DNA of 64,000 nt from NCBI GenBank assembly GCA_029250945.1, contig JAQXEG010000030.1, positions 1-64,000 on the forward strand. Reading direction: 5' to 3'. Shown here piece after piece: positions 36,015 to 44,603 of this stretch. The notes under the pieces were generated by a model. The model saw only the letters and a list, made by a program, of their open reading frames with translations. It was not told the origin of the DNA and did not search any database. This DNA is from Yoonia sp. (GTDB taxonomy: Bacteria; Pseudomonadota; Alphaproteobacteria; Rhodobacterales; Rhodobacteraceae). A program made the position numbers and the translations under genes. The first letter of the stretch is position 1. Every line of letters starts with the position of its first letter.

Positions 36015-36133
36015 CTTTCACACATGATTGTAGTCTCGCCAATTGGGCGTGACGGGCACCCCTTGTTTAAAATCACTTCTCAGATCAAATAGGCTGTGGC
36101 AGGGTTTCCCCAGATATCTAGGGAAGGATCACC

Positions 36134-37120
36134 ATGGCCGACGCACCGCTCAAAGGTTGGAACCACACGCCGGACGTTCCGTTACAGGTTTCCCCTTTTT
36201 TCAGCTGGCCGCCCCGCCCGCTGGCCATGATCAGTTGGCTCTGGGGATCGTGGTTTTTCATCACTGAGCGGCTGATCATCGTGGCAATTGCCTGCATCTC
36301 GTTCTACTGGTTCCAACCGCCACTTGCGGAAACCCGCACCCTCGCCTTTGGGTGGATCGCCGAGATGTTCATTCGCAACGTCGCGCTGATGACCCTCGTG
36401 GCGGGGGGATTGCACCTGTATTTCTACACCTTCACTAAGCAGGGGCAGGAGTTGAAATACGATCCACGACCACTGATGAAAAACGGGCGGCAGTTCACGC
36501 TGGGTGGGCAAATCCGGGACAATATGTTTTGGACCATCGCCAGCGGCGTCACGGTTTGGACCGCCTATGAAGTGCTGATGTTTTGGGCGATAGCCAACGG
36601 CCTCGCGCCGATGCTGACATGGGCGGCGAATCCCATTTGGTTCATCGCGCTATTCCTACTGATTCCGGTTTGGGAGAGCTTTTATTTCTACTGGATACAC
36701 CGGTTCCTACACATCCCGTTTTTCTACAAACATGTGCACGCGCTGCATCACCGCAATATCAACGTGGGTCCGTGGTCGGGCATGGCGATGCATCCAGTTG
36801 AACACCTGATCTTTCTGGGGTCCGTGCTAATCCACTTTGTCGTCGCCGCGCACCCCGTACATATCCTGTTCCATCTGCAATACTACGCGCTGACGGCGGC
36901 CACGACGCACACAGGGTTCGAGGGGATGGTGGTCAAAGACAAAAACCGCCTCAAGCTCGGCACGTTCCACCACCAAATGCACCACCGCTATTTTGAATGT
37001 AACTATGGCTCGCTCGAATTGCCGTGGGACAAATGGTTCGGCTCATTCCACGATGGCACCGCCGCGTCTGATGCGAAAATCCGCGAACGTGGCAACACAT
37101 TTACGAACGGGACGCGCTAA
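36134..37120 (+). CDS. Sterol desaturase/fatty acid hydroxylase family protein
   Basis: Polytopic di-iron membrane protein of 328 residues. The N-terminus has several hydrophobic helices. The histidine clusters are HRFLHIPFFYKHVHALHHRN (about residue 192-211; HxxxH and HxxHH) and HHQMHHRYFECNYG (about 277-290; HxxHH). WSGMAMHPVEH lies between them. Such enzymes hydroxylate or desaturate lipids; the substrate (fatty acyl, carotenoid or sterol-like) cannot be deduced. It follows tRNA-Tyr by 119 nt and converges with the ABC permease gene, 10 nt apart. Confidence 0.88.
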   Translation: MADAPLKGWNHTPDVPLQVSPFFSWPPRPLAMISWLWGSWFFITERLIIVAIACISFYWFQPPLAETRTLAFGWIAEMFIRNVALMTLVAGGLHLYFYTFTKQGQELKYDPRPLMKNGRQFTLGGQIRDNMFWTIASGVTVWTAYEVLMFWAIANGLAPMLTWAANPIWFIALFLLIPVWESFYFYWIHRFLHIPFFYKHVHALHHRNINVGPWSGMAMHPVEHLIFLGSVLIHFVVAAHPVHILFHLQYYALTAATTHTGFEGMVVKDKNRLKLGTFHHQMHHRYFECNYGSLELPWDKWFGSFHDGTAASDAKIRERGNTFTNGTR

Positions 37121-37130
37121 GTTGCTCTTC

Positions 37131-38180
37131 TTAGGCTAGCCGCCGCCGCAGCAACCAGACAAAGAATATCCCGCCGATCAAACCGGTCACGATCCCGATG
37201 GGCATGTCGTCGGGCGCCATGATCGTGCGCGCGATGATATCTGCCCAAACCAGAAATACCGCGCCGCATAGGGCCGAAACAGGCAAAAGCCGCCGGTAAT
37301 CGCCACCGACCATCAACCGCACGATATGCGGGATCATCAAACCGACAAAGCCGATGATGCCCGAAAATGCGACCATAACGCCAGTGATCAACGCCCCGAT
37401 GACAAAGATCGTCAGCCGAAAACGCGCCACCGGGATACCCAATGTGGTTGCCGTTTCGTCCCCGATGGTCATCGCGTTCAACGTGCCGGACTTGAACCAC
37501 AGATAGCCACCGCACAGCACCAAGATCACCGCTGGATAGATCAGCTGGTCCCACTGCGCGAGGCCAAGCCCCCCTAGCATCCAGAACACAACCGTATGTG
37601 CCGCCTTGGGATCGCCTAGAAAAATCAGTACGTTGGCGGCCGACATCACGATGAACGATACAGCGACCCCTGCCAGCACAAGCCGGTCGGCACTTGTCGC
37701 CGCTGCAAATTGTGACACGCCCAGCACGATTAACGTCGCCCCAAGCGCACCCGCGAATGCCATCAAGGGGACGGTCAGTAGCCCAAGGAAAAGGCTCGTG
37801 TGCAACAACGCCAGAATCGCGCCAAACGCGCCCCCTGCCGATATCCCCAGCAGATGCGGGTCGGCCAGCGGGTTCCGCGTGACGGCCTGCAAACTGGCCC
37901 CTACCATCGCAAGACCCGCCCCCACAAGACACGCAAGGATCGCCCGTGGAAACCGGATATCCCAGACGATTGCGGCGCGCCCGTGGGACCAATCCTGTTC
38001 AATCGTGCCGGGGGCAATTTTATTGATCAAAATGCCCCAGACGGTATCCAGCGGCACCGCAATCGCACCGACACTGACAGCAACCGACAACGACGCCACA
38101 AGGGCGACGCACCCCAAAACACCCACAGCCCAAAGGCCACGGGATATCAGGGGACGTTGTCGTGTCGCTTGCTGTGTCAT
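37131..38180 (-). CDS. btuC: FecCD/BtuC-family ABC transporter permease
   Basis: Inner-membrane permease of 349 residues with about ten helices. Family motifs are PRAILACLVGAGLAMVGASLQAVTRNPLADPHLLGIS (about residue 55-92) and the ATPase-coupling loop GIIGFVGLMIPHIVRLMVGGDYRRLLP (about 262-288). It is the last gene of the operon that begins behind the cobalamin riboswitch, 9 nt after the binding-protein gene. That context argues for corrinoid (B12) import rather than siderophore import, although FecCD permeases serve both. Confidence 0.85.
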   Translation of the reverse strand: MTQQATRQRPLISRGLWAVGVLGCVALVASLSVAVSVGAIAVPLDTVWGILINKIAPGTIEQDWSHGRAAIVWDIRFPRAILACLVGAGLAMVGASLQAVTRNPLADPHLLGISAGGAFGAILALLHTSLFLGLLTVPLMAFAGALGATLIVLGVSQFAAATSADRLVLAGVAVSFIVMSAANVLIFLGDPKAAHTVVFWMLGGLGLAQWDQLIYPAVILVLCGGYLWFKSGTLNAMTIGDETATTLGIPVARFRLTIFVIGALITGVMVAFSGIIGFVGLMIPHIVRLMVGGDYRRLLPVSALCGAVFLVWADIIARTIMAPDDMPIGIVTGLIGGIFFVWLLRRRLA

Positions 38181-38189
38181 GTCAGCGAT

Positions 38190-39125
38190 CTACTGCGCCC
38201 GAAACGCCGCAGCGAGGGTTTTGACAGCTGCGATGTTGCGCGGCCCCGGCGTCGCCTCCACGTATTCCAGCACGACAAAGCGGTTGTTGCGCACGGCGTC
38301 GATTTCAGCGAATGCGGGGTTCGACGTTAGGAATGCGATCTTTTGATCCGCTGTCACCTCGCCATAGTTCACGATGACGATGACCTCTGGGTTACGCTCG
38401 ACCACGGCCTCCCATCCAACGGTTGCCCAGCTTTTTTCAAAATCATCCATGATGTTGGTGCCACCTGCGGCCGCGATCAGGGCATTGGGCATCGAATAAC
38501 GACCGGCGGTGAACGGCACGTCCTCGCCGCTATCATAGACGAACACACGCGGGGTCGCGTCCAACGCGGGCAGATCAGCAAGGTAGCCGGACAAATCCGC
38601 CTGATACTCGGCGATCAACGCCTCGGCACGGTCAGAGACATCAAAAATCGCGCCAAGGTTGCGGATGTCGACATACATGTCGTCCATGGACGCAGCATCT
38701 TTTTCGCCGATGTGGATGCAGCTTTCGGTCAGCTCATAAACCTGAATGCCGAACGGCTCCAACGTCTCTGGTGTGACCTCTCCGCCGACCTTCATGCCGT
38801 AGTTCCAACCGGCAAAGAAAAAGTCGGCATCAGCACCAACCAGCACCTCTTTGGTCGGGTATTTCGCGGACAGCTCTGGCAGCTCGGAAACGCCAGACCG
38901 CATCTCTTCGTCCAGTGTTTTCCAGCCTGAAATGCCTGTATAGCCCACCATGCGGTCCGCAAGGCCCAGCACCAGCATCATTTCGGTCAGGTTCACGTCG
39001 TTGGAGATCGCGGCCTGTGGCGGCGCATCAAAGCTGACCGTGCGGTCGCAGCTTTGCACGGTGGTTTGGGCCATTGCCGCGCTCGCACATGTCAGGGCGG
39101 CCAGTGTTGTGAATAGTATCTTCAT
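38190..39125 (-). CDS. btuF: Periplasmic substrate-binding protein, BtuF/FhuD type
   Basis: The 311 residues start at ATG 39125 with signal peptide MKILFTTLAALTCASAAMAQ. A class III binding protein follows: VSFDAPPQAAISNDVNLTEMMLVLGLADRMVG (first lobe), a long helical backbone around residue 155-185, and YDSGEDVPFTAGRYSMPNALIAAAGG (second lobe). It captures a metal chelate, here probably cobalamin or another corrinoid judging from the riboswitch. It lies between the ATPase gene (14-nt gap) and the permease gene (9-nt gap). Confidence 0.85.
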   Translation of the reverse strand: MKILFTTLAALTCASAAMAQTTVQSCDRTVSFDAPPQAAISNDVNLTEMMLVLGLADRMVGYTGISGWKTLDEEMRSGVSELPELSAKYPTKEVLVGADADFFFAGWNYGMKVGGEVTPETLEPFGIQVYELTESCIHIGEKDAASMDDMYVDIRNLGAIFDVSDRAEALIAEYQADLSGYLADLPALDATPRVFVYDSGEDVPFTAGRYSMPNALIAAAGGTNIMDDFEKSWATVGWEAVVERNPEVIVIVNYGEVTADQKIAFLTSNPAFAEIDAVRNNRFVVLEYVEATPGPRNIAAVKTLAAAFRAQ

Positions 39126-39139
39126 GTCGTGCGTCCGTA

Positions 39140-39922
39140 TCAATTTGGAAGTGTGAAAGAGAAATGTGATGCCCCGCTAAGAGCCAATTGTTCGCGCCGC
39201 GCATCCACGCGAAACGTGTCAGACACCAGCGTGTCGGACAAAAGCATATCTGGCGGGCCAAACCCCTGTGGGCGCCCGTCGTTCAAGACCAGAACATCAT
39301 CGCAAACACCCGCGGCCATGTTCAGATCGTGCAGCGAGACGACAATCGTCATCCCAAGGCTGCGGATCAGTGACACAACCTCCAACTGGTGGCGCACGTC
39401 AAGGTGGTTAGTCGGCTCGTCCAGGATCAGGACCTGGGGCTGCTGCGCAAGCGCGCGGGCCACCATTACCCGTTGCCTTTCCCCACCCGAAAGCGATCCA
39501 AAATCGCGATCAGCAAAGGGCGTGAGGCTCAACTGGTCCAGCACATCATCAACGATCTGCGCCCCGTTCGCCCCCGCACGGGCAAAAGCGGTTTGGTGCG
39601 GTGTGCGGCCCAGCCGGACAATTTCTCGCACAGTCAGGCCAAAGGCAGACGCCTGTTCCTGCAAAACCGCCGCGATCCGTTTGGCGCTGTCACGCGCTGG
39701 CATCGCCCAGATATCTTGTCCGTCAATACGCACATGGCCGGTGGCAGGTTTTTGAAACCGGTACAACAGCCGTAGCAACGTGGATTTGCCTGCCCCGTTG
39801 GGGCCAACAACGCCCAGAACACGGCCCGCCGCGACATGAAATGAAGTTGGGTGAAGGACCGGTTGGATTGCCGCAGGTGGCGCCCAGCTGACGCCTTCGA
39901 CCTCAAGGCTTGCGGCGGTCAT
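39140..39922 (-). CDS. btuD: ABC transporter ATP-binding protein, BtuD/FepC type
   Basis: Cytoplasmic ATPase of 260 residues. Walker A is GPNGAGKSTLLRLLYRF (about residue 42-58), Q-loop in VLQEQASAFG, ABC signature LSGGERQRVMVARAL (about 140-154), and Walker B with D-loop LILDEPTNHLD (about 160-170). ATG 39922 is used; upstream codons overlap DUF1636. The start overlaps the DUF1636 stop by 4 nt, tying both to the riboswitch transcript. Confidence 0.9.
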   Translation of the reverse strand: MTAASLEVEGVSWAPPAAIQPVLHPTSFHVAAGRVLGVVGPNGAGKSTLLRLLYRFQKPATGHVRIDGQDIWAMPARDSAKRIAAVLQEQASAFGLTVREIVRLGRTPHQTAFARAGANGAQIVDDVLDQLSLTPFADRDFGSLSGGERQRVMVARALAQQPQVLILDEPTNHLDVRHQLEVVSLIRSLGMTIVVSLHDLNMAAGVCDDVLVLNDGRPQGFGPPDMLLSDTLVSDTFRVDARREQLALSGASHFSFTLPN

Positions 39923-40326
39923 GATGCGCGCGCCGCGGTTGGAAGGGTTGCGACGACAAGCGATGGCACCCGCGCTAGCGTTGATGTGCGCAACTTGCCC
40001 GGACGGTCCAGCGATGAACACCACCCGTCATCTAACGCGGCATAGTGATGCGCAAAGGTAAGCAAATCACCCACGTCCTCCGCCGGGTCCATATCGCCAA
40101 ACAGATAGGTCGCCTTGCCCGTGCCGTGATAGGCGACGGCACAGGGGCGCTCACAGCCCGCCATGCAGGCCACGCCCGCGACGTCAAAATCGTTGGTTGC
40201 CGCGTCATCTGCCGCACGGATCGCACCGCGCAGCTTTTCAATCAGCTCATAGCCCGGGCGCTGTTGCGTGCCCTTACGCTTGCACGATGTGCAAACTGTA
40301 ATTTTGTGGTCTTGATGTGTGTCCAT
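39919..40326 (-). CDS. DUF1636 predicted metal-binding protein
   Basis: The 135 residues start at ATG 40326 behind GCGGAGG. The sequence ITVCTSCKRKGTQQRPGYEL has a CxxC pair and VAGVACMAGCERPCAVAYHG (about 48-67) has three further cysteines. This resembles a thioredoxin-like ferredoxin with four or more metal ligands, the DUF1636 pattern. It is the first full gene after the cobalamin riboswitch and overlaps the ABC ATPase gene by 4 nt. Its role in corrinoid or cobalt handling is inferred from that context only. Confidence 0.82.
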   Translation of the reverse strand: MDTHQDHKITVCTSCKRKGTQQRPGYELIEKLRGAIRAADDAATNDFDVAGVACMAGCERPCAVAYHGTGKATYLFGDMDPAEDVGDLLTFAHHYAALDDGWCSSLDRPGKLRTSTLARVPSLVVATLPTAARAS

Positions 40327-40399
40327 TTCGCCCTCCGCGAATAGCGGGGCGCAGGGCGGATATGTCATTGCAGACGCGGGATAACCGGGTTGCCATCAT
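40274..40399 (-). CDS. Possible leader ORF between riboswitch and DUF1636 (41 residues)
   Basis: AGGAG followed by ATC-ATG-ATG (ATG at 40399 or 40396) opens MMATRLSRVCNDISALRPAI and ends TAA at 40274, out of frame with and overlapping the DUF1636 start at 40326. The site directly follows a hairpin (CCAGAC/GTCTGG, 40410-40426). It could be a translated leader or only the sequestered ribosome site of the riboswitch platform. No homology recognised. Confidence 0.3.
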   Translation of the reverse strand: MMATRLSRVCNDISALRPAIRGGRNGHTSRPQNYSLHIVQA

Positions 40400-40459
40400 G
40401 ATCTCCTAGCCAGACTCCCCGTCTGGATTGGGTTGCATTTACGACGCTTACGCGCCGTT

Positions 40460-40640
40460 GATGGCAGGTCTCCTGACTTGCGGATCAGCGTTTGCCCGAA
40501 CCTTCCCAAACCCGATCGGGTTCAGTGGTACGCATCGGGGTCACTCACCGCCTACAGTTGCGGGGGCAGTTACGGAATTGGCGCGTGTTCGCTCTTCCTT
40601 ACCGTATTCCCTTTTCATCCCAGCCGCATATTCGACGACT
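40460..40640 (-). promoter_or_regulatory. Cobalamin (B12) riboswitch
   Basis: The minus strand contains the hallmark blocks of the adenosylcobalamin aptamer in order. They are a GGGAA/GGTAAGG region, TGCCCCCGCAACTGTA (the B12 box core), CCACTGAACC, GGGAAGG and the 3' AGTCAGGAGACCTGCC. It precedes DUF1636 and the ABC importer by about 135 nt, so B12 should repress their expression. A hairpin plus AGGAG at 40400-40426 is the likely expression platform. Confidence 0.92.
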
Positions 40641-40865
40641 GGAAACCATCCCCCACACTGTGAAATATACGCGTGAAATCGTCAAGAAAAGATCGCGACA
40701 GATCAGGCCCGTTCTGCGGCAAAACGGGCCATGCGTTGTCTGGCCACCGATAGTAGACACCTTTTTACAACAACCGCCAGCAGATCACGGGCGCAGGTGA
40801 TGTCTGCTTTTGTTATCATGCACCCCGTTCTATCGCGCAGCAACAAAGCGATAGGGCCGGATAAA

Positions 40866-41867
40866 ATGGCGCCAAAAAAGGCAAAGCAGCAGCCGTTCAA
40901 CATCATGATCGTCGGTCAAGCCGGACGGTTGCAGTATGAGGCCCTCTTGTTCATGGCCAGCCTGCGCGCGATGACCCCTGACTTTGCGGGCCGCGTAATT
41001 GTGGCAGAACCCCAGCCCGGCCCCAAATGGGACAAAGACCCACGCATGTCCGCCGATATCCGCGAGGTGTTGTTGGGCCTTGGCGCGGAAATTGCCCCGT
41101 TCGAGTCCGCGCATTTCGGCCAGTCCTAATCCCTATAGCAAAAAGATCGAAGGCTTCGCAGCGATGCCCGCGGGCGAGCCGTTTGTCTTTTTCGATACCG
41201 ATACGTTGATCACCGGCGATTTGATGATAGTGGGTTTGATTTCACCAAACCCGCCGCATCCATGAAACGCGAAGGCACGTGGCCCGAAGAAGAGCTATAC
41301 TTGCCCAGCTACTCCGCCATCTGGAAATCGCTTTATGACAAATTCGGGTTAGAATTTGAAAGCACGCGCGAACTGTCGCAGCCCGATGAATATTGGGAGC
41401 GCTACATGTATTTTAATGCGGGCTGGTTTTACGGCGCAGACCCAAAGGCATTTGGCGAACGGTTCCTTGAATATGCGCTGGCCGTACGCAACGATCGGCC
41501 TGATGCGCTGGTGATCCAATCCCTAGACCCGTGGCTGGACCAAGTGGTGCTGCCGCTGGTGATCCACAGCTTTGGCGGCGGGCGCCCTGCCCCAGCGCTG
41601 GACGGGTTGGATGGCGATGTGACCTGCCACTACCGCCTGCTGCCGCTGCTTTACGTCCGAGAAAGCGACCATGCCGTCGAGGTCATGGAAGACGTGGCCG
41701 CGCCAAACAAGATTAAGAAATGGCTCAAGCAATATGATGCGTTCAAGCGCATGATCTATCAGGGCCGCGGCCAAAAGGTGCGCGCCATGTTTGACCGCAG
41801 CGATCTGCCGCCGCGCGAAAAGCAGATCCGCAACCGGGTCAAATCAGCCGATTTTTGGGTCCACTAG
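40866..41867 (+). pseudogene. Glycosyltransferase-like gene with two compensating frameshifts
   Basis: Three overlapping reading frames form one protein of about 330 residues. MAPKKAKQQPFNIMIVGQAG to SAHFGQS runs up to the stop at 41127. The middle part PYSKKIEGFAAMPAGEPF and FFDTDTLITGDL is in the next frame. FDFTKPAASMKREGTWPEEE to the end at 41867 is back in the first frame. One extra base at about 41125-41130 (TCCTAATCCC; without an A it reads Q-S-Y-P-Y-S) and one missing base at about 41228-41238 explain it. FFDTDTL resembles a GT-A DxD site. Sequencing error or recent pseudogene. The 40400-40865 gap upstream holds the riboswitch and two hairpins. Confidence 0.75.
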
Positions 41868-41869
41868 CA

Positions 41870-41912
41870 GCCTTGAGGGCCAGCCCCCAAACCTCCGACA
41901 TATTTACGCTTG
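41870..41912 (-). repeat. REP-like inverted repeat, copy 2 (after the VOC gene)
   Basis: Read on the minus strand, AAATATGTCGGAGGTTTGGG continues into GGGCTGGCCCTCAAGG. It matches the element behind hisE at 33393-33428 with a few substitutions, and again starts at a stop codon. Confidence 0.65.
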
Positions 41913-42317
41913 GAAAATGCCATCGGTGTCGGCGAAACCTTTGACCTCGATCGGATTGCCGGATGGGTCACGAAAGAACATGGTCCATTGTTCGCCAGCC
42001 TCGCCCTTGAACCGCACCGACGGGGAGATGATGAAATCGGTTTGGCGATCTTCCAACTGTCCGGCCAAAGCGGTCCAATCATCCAGCGGCAATACGATCC
42101 CGAAGTGGGGCATCGGCACCATATGTTCGCCGACCTTGCCCGTTGGCGCATTGGCAAACGGCGTGCCCAGATGCAGGCTAAGCTGGTGACCGAAGAAATC
42201 GAAATCCACCCACGTATCGGTTGATCGCCCTTCGGTCGCGCCAAGTGCACCGGAATAAAATTCCCGTGCCTCGTCTAAATCGAGAACATGAAACGCGAGA
42301 TGGAATGGTGGGAGCAT
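41904..42317 (-). CDS. VOC family protein (glyoxalase/bleomycin-resistance fold)
   Basis: The 137 residues have two beta-alpha-beta-beta-beta modules. PFHLAFHVLDLDEAREFYSGALGA (residue 4-27) carries the first metal-ligand His and the D-x-x-x-x-F-Y signature. HMVPMPHFGIVLPLDDWTALAGQL supplies the second His (about 71). FFRDPSGNPIEVKGF ends with the Glu ligand (about 123). With H, H and E present a metal-dependent activity such as dioxygenase or lyase is plausible. It is divergent from metY with 90 nt between. Confidence 0.88.
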   Translation of the reverse strand: MLPPFHLAFHVLDLDEAREFYSGALGATEGRSTDTWVDFDFFGHQLSLHLGTPFANAPTGKVGEHMVPMPHFGIVLPLDDWTALAGQLEDRQTDFIISPSVRFKGEAGEQWTMFFRDPSGNPIEVKGFADTDGIFQA

Positions 42318-42407
42318 AGCTTGATCCTTTTGACAGATGCCCGTTGCGGGCAGGTTTCATTTACCATTACTGTGCAACAACGCAATTTTTTAACGGAGAC
42401 AGCCCCG

Positions 42408-43700
42408 ATGTCTAATGAAGCAACCTATGGTTTCGACACGCTGCAAATTCACGCAGGCGCCCGCCCCGACCCCGCGACAGGATCACGTCAGGTCCCGATT
42501 TACCAAACGACAGCCTATGTGTTTCGCGATGCCGATCACGCCGCCGCACTCTTTAACCTGCAAGAAGTCGGCTATATCTATTCGCGCCTGACCAACCCAA
42601 CCGTCGCCGCATTGCAAGAACGCGTTGCCACGCTCGAGGGCGGCGCGGGCGCTGTTTGCTGTTCATCGGGTCACGCGGCGCAATTGATGGCGCTGTTCCC
42701 GCTAATGACACCGGGCAAGAACATCGTTGTGTCCACGCGCCTTTATGGCGGCACGGTCACGCAGTTTAGCCAGACAATCAAACGCTTTGGCTGGTCCGCG
42801 AAATTTGTCGATTTTGACGATGCAGACGCGGTCGCCGCAGCCATCGATGACGACACCCGCGCGGTATTCTGCGAGGCGGTCGCCAACCCCGGCGGTCACA
42901 TCACCGATCTGGACGCAATCTCGGCCGTATCCGACGCCGCTGGCATTCCGCTGATCGTGGATAACACGACCGCCACACCATACCTGTGCCGCCCGATTGA
43001 GCATGGCGCCACATTGGTTGTGCATTCGACCACGAAATATCTGACCGGCAACGGCACCGTCATGGGTGGCTGCGTTGTCGACAGTGGCAAATTCGACTGG
43101 ACCGCGAACGACAAATTCCCATCCCTGTCAGAGCCAGAGCCCGCGTACCACGGCCTCAAGTTCGCCGAAACATTCGGGCCATTAGCGTTCACATTCCACG
43201 GTATCGCCATTGGTCTGCGTGATCTGGGCATGACGATGAACCCGCAAGCCGCGCACTACACGCTGATGGGGATTGAAACCCTGTCGCTGCGTATGGAACG
43301 CCACGTGGAAAACGCGGTGAAAATCGCCACTTGGTTGGAAAACGACCCGCGCGTTGATTACGTGACCTACGCCGGTCTGCCATCATCGCCTTATAACAAG
43401 CTGGTGCCAAAAATCTGCCCCAAGGGCGCGGGTGCGCTGTTCACCGTCGCCGTGAAAGGTGGCTATGACGCCTGCATCAAACTTGTTGATAACCTTGAGA
43501 TTTTCAGCCACGTCGCCAACCTTGGCGATGCACGTAGCTTGATCATTCACTCGGCCAGCACGACCCACCGCCAGCTAACTGCAGAACAGCAAGAGGCCGC
43601 GGGCGCAGGTCCGGGCATCGTGCGCCTGTCTATCGGGATCGAGGATGCGGATGACCTGATCGCTGATCTGGATCAGGCCCTGTCCAAGGCCGCCAGCTAA
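42408..43700 (+). CDS. metY: O-acetylhomoserine sulfhydrylase MetY
   Basis: PLP enzyme of the Cys/Met metabolism family, 430 residues, making homocysteine from O-acetylhomoserine and sulfide. ATG 42408 follows CGGAGA. Markers are YGFDTLQIHAGARPDPATGSRQVPIYQTTAY at the start, LEGGAGAVCCSSGHAAQ (about residue 83) and DNTTATPYLCRPIEHGATLVVHSTTKYLTGNG (about 184-215), where the Lys in STTKYL binds PLP. RLSIGIEDADDLIADL closes the protein. The 47-residue longer reading covers the divergent promoter region. No SAM riboswitch was recognised upstream. Confidence 0.93.
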   Translation: MSNEATYGFDTLQIHAGARPDPATGSRQVPIYQTTAYVFRDADHAAALFNLQEVGYIYSRLTNPTVAALQERVATLEGGAGAVCCSSGHAAQLMALFPLMTPGKNIVVSTRLYGGTVTQFSQTIKRFGWSAKFVDFDDADAVAAAIDDDTRAVFCEAVANPGGHITDLDAISAVSDAAGIPLIVDNTTATPYLCRPIEHGATLVVHSTTKYLTGNGTVMGGCVVDSGKFDWTANDKFPSLSEPEPAYHGLKFAETFGPLAFTFHGIAIGLRDLGMTMNPQAAHYTLMGIETLSLRMERHVENAVKIATWLENDPRVDYVTYAGLPSSPYNKLVPKICPKGAGALFTVAVKGGYDACIKLVDNLEIFSHVANLGDARSLIIHSASTTHRQLTAEQQEAAGAGPGIVRLSIGIEDADDLIADLDQALSKAAS

Positions 43701-43711
43701 ACCAACCTTAG

Positions 43712-43739
43712 GCGGCCCGTGCCAGATGCGGGCCGCTTA
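43712..43739 (+). terminator. Hairpin after metY
   Basis: GCGGCCCG (43712-43719) and CGGGCCGC (43729-43736) pair perfectly around a 9-nt loop; only TTAT follows. It lies between convergent metY and the SIMPL gene. Confidence 0.55.
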
Positions 43740-44438
43740 TTCAGCTAGACCCCAAGTGATTGCCACGATCGCGTTGATCGTCAGCTCACCCGCCGCGATG
43801 GGGACAGAACGGCTCATGCTGTCAAATGCGGCTTCGGCCATCATTGGCATCGGCCTGTGAGAAGCGCCCCCTTCTGATATCGACATGATCTGCCCCACGG
43901 ATACGCCAGCGGCATCCGTAAACACTTGCGCCTTTTGCAATGCATCAGCAACCGCGGCGCGGCGGGCGGCATCCAGATGCGGCGCCTTATCGGCCACATC
44001 GAACCGCAGGCCATTCATCTGGCTGGCCCCGTCGCGCACAACAGCGTCGAGCACTTGGCCCAGATCATCCAGCGCATAAACCTGCACCTGCACATCTGCA
44101 TAGATTGCGTAACCCACGACCTTGCGCGGGGCGTCATTGTCACGGCTGAACCGCTGATCAAGCCGAAGCGATCCAGTTTGCATATGCTCCTCTGCGATAC
44201 CCGCTTGCATTAGCCGGTCCATGACGGCGGCCATTGCCACGCTTATCATCTCCATGGCGTCAGCGGCTGTTTTCGCCTCTTGGGCCATACCGATAATGAT
44301 ATGTGCCATGTCGGGGGCAACTGCAATTTGCCCTGTGCCTGTCAGACTGATGTGCGGCGTAGCACTTTCGGCCAGCGCCGTCGTCGCCCCCATGCCAGAT
44401 GCGCAGATTGCCGCCGCCAAAACCATTCTTCGCCACAT
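43737..44438 (-). CDS. SIMPL domain (DUF541) periplasmic protein
   Basis: The 233 residues start at ATG 44438 (MWRRMVLAAAICASGMGATT), a signal peptide cleaved near ALA-E. The SIMPL domain begins HISLTGTGQIAVAPDMAHIIIGMAQEAKTAADAMEMIS, continues IAEEHMQTGSLRLDQRFSRD and VGYAIYADVQVQVYALDDLGQVLDAVVRDGASQMNGLRFDV, and ends ELTINAIVAITWGL. All are typical of DUF541 (family of mouse SIMPL and bacterial BP26). Probably oligomeric and periplasmic; role unknown. Confidence 0.88.
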   Translation of the reverse strand: MWRRMVLAAAICASGMGATTALAESATPHISLTGTGQIAVAPDMAHIIIGMAQEAKTAADAMEMISVAMAAVMDRLMQAGIAEEHMQTGSLRLDQRFSRDNDAPRKVVGYAIYADVQVQVYALDDLGQVLDAVVRDGASQMNGLRFDVADKAPHLDAARRAAVADALQKAQVFTDAAGVSVGQIMSISEGGASHRPMPMMAEAAFDSMSRSVPIAAGELTINAIVAITWGLAE

Positions 44439-44603
44439 ATCGCTGATCCTTTTGATCCATAACGTTCCAATTGCGCCAAGAATGCACGCCATTCAGGCCC
44501 CATGCACCTGCAAATACTTGGATGTGGCATAATCTTGCTATAGGTATCATTGCGCGTGATGCGCCGATTTCGTCGGATGGCTTCAATGTGTTAGAGCGTA
44601 GAT

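Noticed and set aside
37117-37992. 291-codon frame overlapping the ABC permease in another minus frame
   Set aside because: Gly/Arg-rich shadow of the permease; the hydrophobic frame with FecCD motifs is the real gene.
42318-42407. SAM-type riboswitch upstream of metY
   Set aside because: The 90-nt gap has one small stem (TGCCCG/CGGGCA) but none of the SAM-II or SAM-V conserved core sequence.
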